This document shows, in pieces, positions 58,850 through 64,000 of a stretch of DNA of 64,000 bases; the stretch's first letter is position 1; the number at the start of each line of letters is the position of its first letter. The notes beneath the pieces were generated by a model. That model saw only the letters and a list, made by a program, of their open reading frames with translations. It did no database searches and had not been told where the DNA came from. This DNA comes from an uncultured Saprospiraceae bacterium (GTDB lineage Bacteria; Bacteroidota; Bacteroidia; Chitinophagales; Saprospiraceae): contig CALLLR010000165.1 of the NCBI GenBank assembly GCA_938008185.1, positions 1 to 64,000 of the forward strand, read 5' to 3'. Position numbers and translations under genes: made by a program.

Positions 58850-59238
58850 TCTTCTCTCTTAAAAAAAATTGTTATACATAAATTTTCCATTGACTTTTAC
58901 TAGGAAGTCTTCCGGTTTTTACTGGTAAAGTTGTACTCGTAGTAATACACCGCAAATCAATTCGATGGCAGAGCCTGAAAAGTTACTTGAGGAAATTTCA
59001 TATACCTCGTGTAAGTATATATTTGTTCTCATAAGGATTGAAATCTATTTTACGATAGACAGTGTATCCAGATAGATACGGAAGGTATAAAGTGAAATGG
59101 TGAAAAAATGGTTTTGGAAAATCTGTACATACAAATACCTGAATTGTACAGTGGGTGCTGGAAATAATTCGATGATCATTACCCATTTTAGAAGTGGACA
59201 GTCATTGTACTATGGTTATCAATTTTTTAGAATGAAAA

Positions 59239-59307
59239 ATAAAGGGAGTTCGGCATATCGGTAATATTCCGCAAATTACCTTGAGTGAAATTACCGAGCC
59301 CCTTTAT
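59239..59307 (-). terminator. Terminator-like/attenuator-like interrupted hairpin immediately downstream of upxY
   Basis: ataaaggg (59239-59246) pairs with ccctttat (59300-59307); tcggtaat (59258-59265) pairs with attaccga (59290-59297); minus strand continues ..CCCTTTATTTTTC. A second attacc copy (59275-59280) offers an alternative pairing. Confidence 0.5.
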
Positions 59308-59829
59308 CTAGTAAATAGCTTTTCTTAAGTTTTTTGGTTCTACTTGGAGGTGTAATGAAAAGCCCATGTTTTTTAATTCTACCACAAATTTTCTTTTTCC
59401 CTGAATGGAAATCAGTGATCCTTTAAGACCCGTAAGTCTACCAGAAACAATTTCTACTTCGTCTCCTTTTTGATAATTCAGTGGAGTAGAGATGATGGGG
59501 TGTGAATATCCACCAGCAATCTTTTTTAATAATTCGATTTCTTTCTCAGGAATCGAAATTAACTCTTTGTTAAAGCTGACAAACTTGGCAACGTTTTCAG
59601 TTTCCAGTACTTTTACATATTCACGAGCAGTGATTTTAACAAAAACATAGCAAGATATTAAAGGTAGTAATAACTTTCGTTTTCTTGTCCCGTGTTGTCT
59701 GAGGACCTCTTGCTGAGGCACACAAACTTTAACCCCTTTTTGGTCTAATGCACGAAGTACCGATTTTTCACATTTGTATTTTGTTACAACTGCAAACCAT
59801 CTGGGTATTTCAGAGTTTAATGTACACAT
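59308..59829 (-). CDS. upxY: UpxY-family NusG/RfaH-like transcription antiterminator
   Basis: PRWFAVVTKYKCEKSVLRALDQKGVKVCVPQQEVLRQHGTRKRKLLLPLISCYVFVKI (NGN domain) and KGDEVEIVSGRLTGLKGSLISIQGKRKFVV (KOW). First gene of a capsule/EPS operon. Confidence 0.9.
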   Translation of the reverse strand: MCTLNSEIPRWFAVVTKYKCEKSVLRALDQKGVKVCVPQQEVLRQHGTRKRKLLLPLISCYVFVKITAREYVKVLETENVAKFVSFNKELISIPEKEIELLKKIAGGYSHPIISTPLNYQKGDEVEIVSGRLTGLKGSLISIQGKRKFVVELKNMGFSLHLQVEPKNLRKAIY

Positions 59830-60059
59830 GCGTGTTTTTTTAAGGTAATATAGCAGATGTATAATCTTGCTAAATAGATTATCGACTTGTACAAAGTATT
59901 TGTGAAATTTAGAAAAGCTAAAATATATTTGGGTAATCTGCCAAAAGTAAATAAAGTGAAATGAAAATAAGTTTTACTGTCAGTATGATTATTTTGTGCA
60001 AGGACATAGCTCCGCCGTTGATAAGTACATGACTTACCTTAAAGCAATAGAAAATTGTT

Positions 60060-60194
60060 TCGAAGAGGTCAGCTTCTTCGATTTGGTAATAATAATGGAC
60101 AGTAAAAGAGAGGCTAGGAAACTAGCATCTACCATTTCTGTAAAGGGTGTTGAGAATTACTTTTAAAATGTTAAAAGAATGATAGTGCTCAACA
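60060..60194 (-). promoter_or_regulatory. Cluster of three inverted repeats in the upxY leader
   Basis: tcgaaga/tcttcga (60060-60066, 60075-60081); gctag-gaaa-ctagc (60113-60126); nested tgttgag(cttttaa-aatg-ttaaaag)ctcaaca (60148-60194). Confidence 0.45.
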
Positions 60195-60269
60195 AAGATA
60201 AAATGGATTTGGACGTGATTTCATTTTCATTTGTATTTTGGTTCTAAAAATTGTATTGTAAATGTAACA

Positions 60270-60300
60270 CAAAGTTATGACTCTTTTATAAAAAGTCAAA
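60270..60300 (-). promoter_or_regulatory. Bacteroidetes-type sigma promoter driving upxY/EPS operon
   Basis: Minus strand: TTTG (60300-60297) - exactly 19 nt - TAACTTTG (60277-60270), an exact match to TTTG-N19-TAnnTTTG. Confidence 0.7.
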
Positions 60301-60407
60301 ATTAATTGAAACTTTTTTAACGTTAGATTCTACAAGTCAAATATAGGCTTATTGATTTGGATCTACAATCACCCTTTTGTACCATGACCTTATTCTTTAA
60401 AAAAATA

Positions 60408-61217
60408 TTATAGTTTAATACTTTCCAACACTGCACCACCATTAAGGGAATGACCTGTTTTTATATTCATAATCTTTACCCAGGATTCGATTCCTGACGC
60501 CAGAATGGTCCCGACATCGGAAGGGATTATTTTATCTCTTTTTCCAATAAATATAACCGTAGTAATTTGATTGGTCTTGATCGTATTTTTGACGGAAGAT
60601 AAATCTACCTGGAAATCAGCCAGAGATAACCAGTACATTTTTACCTGTTGTCTTCGCTCCTTAGTTTTCAAATAGAATTCTGCAAAACGGTAGGTGTCCG
60701 ATGCCATCCATCCTCGCCGGTGCAGCCATTCGGCGCAAGGCAACAAACGATGGCTTTGTTCTACCCACCCACTCGTTAGTCTACGCAGCCATCCCGGAAT
60801 CCAGCCGACCGTCATCAGCCCCGGATTTTTAATGCCATCCGGTGCGAGTAAAAATACTTGATTGAGTTTTTTGCCAAAAACAGGAATTTGTGTTAATACT
60901 GCCCTTCCGCCAAAACTATGGCCTAATAAACTAAAACGTAATTGTCCGGTCTGTTGCAGAATTAATAGTATTATCTCCGTAAAATCTTTAATGGTGAACA
61001 TTGGTTCATTCCAGGTCGTTTTACCATGTAATGGCAGGTCAATAATCCAAGTCGTGTACTTATGGATAAGCAGAGGTAACGCCGGACTATAAAAATCTAC
61101 GGTACGACCATACCCTGGAAAAGCAATCAAAAGCTCTTCCCCTTCACCATTTACTTGGCAGTAAACTTCGTGATGGCCATATTTTAAAGTGATTTCATCT
61201 CTAAACTCATTATTCAC
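60408..61217 (-). CDS. Alpha/beta hydrolase
   Basis: LLIAFPGYGRTVDFYSPALPLLIHKYTTWIIDLPLHGKT, RFSLLGHSFGGRAVLTQIP (GHSFGG nucleophile elbow), VIFIGKRDKIIP, KTGHSLN. Confidence 0.9.
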   Translation of the reverse strand: MNNEFRDEITLKYGHHEVYCQVNGEGEELLIAFPGYGRTVDFYSPALPLLIHKYTTWIIDLPLHGKTTWNEPMFTIKDFTEIILLILQQTGQLRFSLLGHSFGGRAVLTQIPVFGKKLNQVFLLAPDGIKNPGLMTVGWIPGWLRRLTSGWVEQSHRLLPCAEWLHRRGWMASDTYRFAEFYLKTKERRQQVKMYWLSLADFQVDLSSVKNTIKTNQITTVIFIGKRDKIIPSDVGTILASGIESWVKIMNIKTGHSLNGGAVLESIKL

Positions 61218-61243
61218 TGCACAAATACTTAAGTAAAATTATT

Positions 61244-62032
61244 ATGAAAAATATTTTCCTACTTTTTGTTTGCCTCGGCTTCTTCTCTGCTTGTAATTCG
61301 GTAAAAGACATTCAATCTACCTCAAAGCCGATCACACATGAACTCTGGGATACGCTCGTCAAAGCACATGTCTCGGAGGCTGGAGTGGTAGACTACGAAG
61401 GATTTATCGAAGACAAGACAAAACTACAAAACTATCTGGAACTGCTCAGCAACTCACATCCTAACGACGAAAATTGGACTGAAGACGACCAACTGGCTTA
61501 TTGGCTCAACGCCTATAATGCTTTTACCGTCAAGTTGATCGTCGATAATTATCCGGTATCGTCGATCAAAGATATCAAAAGTGGTATTCCTTTTATTAAT
61601 ACGGTCTGGGATATCAAATTTATAAAAATTGAAGGCGTAGAGTATGATCTCAATAATATTGAGCACGGTATTATCCGGCCGAAATTTAAAAATCCACGTA
61701 TTCATTTTGCCGCCAATTGTGCGGCCATCTCTTGCCCCCGCCTCCGTAGCGAAGCGTATACTGCGGACAAAATACACGAACAATTAGATGACCAGGCTCG
61801 GTATTTTTTACGAAATAAAGGAAAAAACAGTATTACTTCAGAAGAAGTGAAAATATCTAAAATACTCAAATGGTACAGCGGCGATTTTGACGCGTACGGA
61901 GGGGTTCTAAAATTTATCAATGATTATGGTCCGGTACAGGTCGCTAACTCAGTAGAACTACAGTACCTGGATTACCTCTGGCCGCTCAACAATCAGGATA
62001 TAAACTTTTATCAATCACCTGCCAAAGAATAA
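61244..62032 (+). CDS. DUF547 domain-containing lipoprotein
   Basis: Lipobox LGFFSACNS; AYWLNAYNAFTVKLIVDNYPVSSIKDI, IRPKFKNPRIHFAANCAAISCPRLRSEAYT, ILKWYSGDF. Confidence 0.92.
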   Translation: MKNIFLLFVCLGFFSACNSVKDIQSTSKPITHELWDTLVKAHVSEAGVVDYEGFIEDKTKLQNYLELLSNSHPNDENWTEDDQLAYWLNAYNAFTVKLIVDNYPVSSIKDIKSGIPFINTVWDIKFIKIEGVEYDLNNIEHGIIRPKFKNPRIHFAANCAAISCPRLRSEAYTADKIHEQLDDQARYFLRNKGKNSITSEEVKISKILKWYSGDFDAYGGVLKFINDYGPVQVANSVELQYLDYLWPLNNQDINFYQSPAKE

Positions 62033-62040
62033 AGTCTAAT

Positions 62041-62090
62041 AAGCAAAAAAAAAACGCCATACCTTCCAAAGATATAGCGTTTTTTGCTTA
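62041..62090. terminator. Bidirectional intrinsic terminator between convergent genes
   Basis: aagcaaaaaaaaaacgccata-ccttccaaaga-tatagcgttttttgctt: near-perfect inverted repeat flanked by A-tract and T-tract. Confidence 0.85.
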
Positions 62091-62129
62091 AACAATTGTG
62101 CTGAATATACTAAACTAAATACTTCTCTC

Positions 62130-63779
62130 TTATTTGAAAGTAGATTTAGCACCAATTTGTACGGAGAAGGTATGAATACGATCTCGGTTAAGTCCCAGAT
62201 TCTTTCTGAAGATTTCGTGCTGATAAACGGGTTGAATAAACAACGACCAACGGGGAGAAATAAAGCGTTCTACGCCGAGACCAAAATTAGCGGTAAAATA
62301 ATGATTTCTCTCAAATGTTCCTCCTTCGAATAAGCCCTCACCAGCGATATCTGCCTCGCGGAAAATCTCGTCGGGCGTATTTTCTTCTGGTGAAACTTGT
62401 GGAGAAGGCCCAATAGATCGGGAGGTGTTATTCCCTAGATTGTTTACAGTAATGTTATAGTGATTAAGAGCCAGTACATTCAAAGAGGCACCCGTTACAG
62501 CGTGTAGCTTCCACTTTTTATCAACATTATTCACCTGGAATTGCAAGTTCATCGGAATCGTTAGCAGATTTAAATTAACTGCATCAAAGATGTGCGATTG
62601 AATATTGGGGAAAGCACCCGTAAAGTTTTTGTCTTCCTGTGGGTAATAGTTAATTCTACGATAAATCAACCCGGTGCTCAAGGTTAGCTTTTCGTAATTT
62701 AAATCCAACACAATTCCTCCTCCATATCCGAGTTGGTATTGTTGGTAACCATTATTTTTATATCGACTGGTGCTGGGTGTTTTGATATAATTGAGATCGG
62801 CTGAAGTCATAGCACCTAATCGTACCAGTACCTTTTTCGGAAACTTCTTAAATAAACCAATAGCGGACCAGTCAGAGTAGTGATCCAGTTTCGAAATGGC
62901 AACTGGTAATTCTGTCAGAGCCAAGGCAGCTCGATTAGTAACCAAAGCATCTTCATAAACTATTGAGTTTCTCGCGTTTTCTTTCTTTGCGGTTATTGCT
63001 TTAATTGTTTGGTTAGAAGCAATTTCAGATGGTGTCGGAATTGTTGAGGTAACGGAGGAAATACTTTTTTTCCTATTAGGAATAATAGTCATCTCGGGCA
63101 AATGCTTTGGATGGGTAGCCTGATTCCCGATTACTACTGAATTTATTTTTTTACCTGTTTTAGCAGCTGTAGCTACCTTTGAGTTTATAGCTGCTATCCT
63201 TAAATCCGCCTGTCCGGCCGGCCGGGTTGTATTTTCGCTTGAAAATAGATCTAAATTTACTTCTTCTATTAATGATACCTGCGTTTTATCCGGCGTATTG
63301 TTTTTAACTGGGGTATTGGTGGAATAGTAAGGCATAAATTGTACAATGGTCAATAGCAATAAGACCATCAAACTAAATTCTACCAACTTATAGCTGACAA
63401 TTTTTCTTCGAACGTTGAATTCCTCTTCCAATCGGTGGGAAAGCAACGTCCAATGGGTTGGATTATAAGGAATGTAAAGGTTAGATAAATTATCGGCTGC
63501 CAGCTGGTCAAGCGCTTCGTCGGAAATTTTGGGGACATTAATTTCTTGATCAATTTTAGATTCCATCACCTCCCAATAATTGGCGTCGGCATTTATTTCC
63601 AGACCTTCCATACGATCGCGAATAAGATCGTCAAAGCCTGTGGTTTCTTCCGGAGGAGACGCTCCGTCAGCAATATTTAGCTTTTCGGCAAAGGAATCCC
63701 AATCTCCAGGAGCAATATTTTCTCCCAGATTGCTTAGCGCATCCTTAAGGTAGTCATCAAATTCGTTAATCTCTGCCAT
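62130..63779 (-). CDS. Single-TM protein with cytoplasmic N-terminal repeats and C-terminal outer-membrane beta-barrel-like domain; candidate anti-sigma/regulator
   Basis: N-terminal repeated FDDxLxDxLxxLxxxxxxxxWxxxxxKL units, TM LVEFSLMVLLLLTIVQFMPYY, Ser/Thr/Pro-rich linker, C-terminal barrel-like repeats ending FSVQIGAKSTFK. Overlaps the upstream sigma gene. Start at 63779 (MAEINEFDD) or 63785. Confidence 0.65.
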   Translation of the reverse strand: MAEINEFDDYLKDALSNLGENIAPGDWDSFAEKLNIADGASPPEETTGFDDLIRDRMEGLEINADANYWEVMESKIDQEINVPKISDEALDQLAADNLSNLYIPYNPTHWTLLSHRLEEEFNVRRKIVSYKLVEFSLMVLLLLTIVQFMPYYSTNTPVKNNTPDKTQVSLIEEVNLDLFSSENTTRPAGQADLRIAAINSKVATAAKTGKKINSVVIGNQATHPKHLPEMTIIPNRKKSISSVTSTIPTPSEIASNQTIKAITAKKENARNSIVYEDALVTNRAALALTELPVAISKLDHYSDWSAIGLFKKFPKKVLVRLGAMTSADLNYIKTPSTSRYKNNGYQQYQLGYGGGIVLDLNYEKLTLSTGLIYRRINYYPQEDKNFTGAFPNIQSHIFDAVNLNLLTIPMNLQFQVNNVDKKWKLHAVTGASLNVLALNHYNITVNNLGNNTSRSIGPSPQVSPEENTPDEIFREADIAGEGLFEGGTFERNHYFTANFGLGVERFISPRWSLFIQPVYQHEIFRKNLGLNRDRIHTFSVQIGAKSTFK

Positions 63780-64000
63780 TTCCAATGTGTTTCGCTGCCA
63801 GAATATCCTTTAGCTTTGTTCTTGCTTTTACCAGATTAGATCTGGAGGTACTTTCTGTAATTTCTAATTGTTGTGCAATTTCACGGTGAGAGTACCCTTC
63901 AATTACATACAGGTTAAAAACGGTCCGGTATCCAGGTGATAAAGTCTGAATCGCTGACAGTATTTCTTTCTCTCCACAAACACTTACTGCATCTGCTTCG
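63766..64000 (-). CDS. RNA polymerase sigma-70 family (ECF-like) factor, C-terminal part, runs off right edge
   Basis: Manual minus-strand translation: ..EADAVSVCGEKEILSAIQTLSPGYRTVFNLYVIEGYSHREIAQQLEITESTSRSNLVKARTKLKDILAAKHIGNGRD*. This is a sigma region 4 signature (LSPGYRTVFNLYVIEGYSHREIAQQLEITE). Confidence 0.92.
   Translation of the reverse strand, partial: EADAVSVCGEKEILSAIQTLSPGYRTVFNLYVIEGYSHREIAQQLEITESTSRSNLVKARTKLKDILAAKHIGNGRD

Noticed and set aside
58998-59186. 62-aa minus-strand ORF between upxY and the ATP-grasp gene
   Set aside because: No recognisable features, composition not convincing; more likely non-coding leader/intergenic DNA.
59942-59949. TACTTTTG (minus) as an alternative -7 element closer to upxY
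   Set aside because: No TTG/TTTG at the required 19-21 nt upstream spacing; the 60270-60300 promoter is a much better match.
1-64000. Search for transposases, integrases, tRNA/rRNA genes and phage genes
   Set aside because: None recognised by eye in the ORF translations or intergenic regions; short RNA genes cannot be fully excluded without a covariance-model search.

Overview
This window reads as a Bacteroidetes chromosome segment. The evidence is a T9SS-type C-terminal sorting domain, a UpxY/NusG-like regulator, an exact TTTG-N19-TAnnTTTG promoter, and AT-rich intergenic DNA. I would guess a Saprospiraceae-like lineage, but that is inference. About 56 kb (roughly 3.4-59.8 kb) is one very large, almost entirely minus-strand exopolysaccharide/capsule locus. 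From upstream to downstream on the minus strand it contains: a UpxY-like antiterminator; an ATP-grasp protein with a HAD-like tail; a WecA/MraY-type priming transferase; a CpsB/YwqE PHP phosphatase; Wza; a Wzc BY-kinase; an SDR epimerase; the Wzm/Wzt ABC exporter; about 13 glycosyltransferases; and an unusually rich set of decorating enzymes. The decorating set is 2 MBOAT + SGNH pairs, a carbamoyltransferase-DUF5989-SxtJ cassette with SGNH proteins, 2 FkbM methyltransferases plus another SAM methyltransferase, 2 AsnB-like amidotransferases, a formyltransferase, a polysaccharide deacetylase and a GT11-like fucosyltransferase. The locus ends with a TviB/WbpO-type UDP-sugar dehydrogenase, an SH3-like protein and a perfect 14-bp hairpin. 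Flanks: an APH-family phosphotransferase (partial), trhO and a class IV aminotransferase on the left; an alpha/beta hydrolase, a DUF547 protein, a TM/beta-barrel-like protein overlapping an ECF-like sigma factor (partial) on the right. I saw no convincing tRNA, rRNA, CRISPR array or transposase. The best second-look items are the leader/antitermination architecture around upxY, the ATP-grasp/HAD fusion, the carbamoylation cassette, the PQQ/sorbosone-type propeller-HEAT-cupredoxin protein, and the sigma/TM-barrel pair. Several short genes below the ORF-track cutoff were found by hand. All functional calls come from reading sequence motifs; no database search was run.
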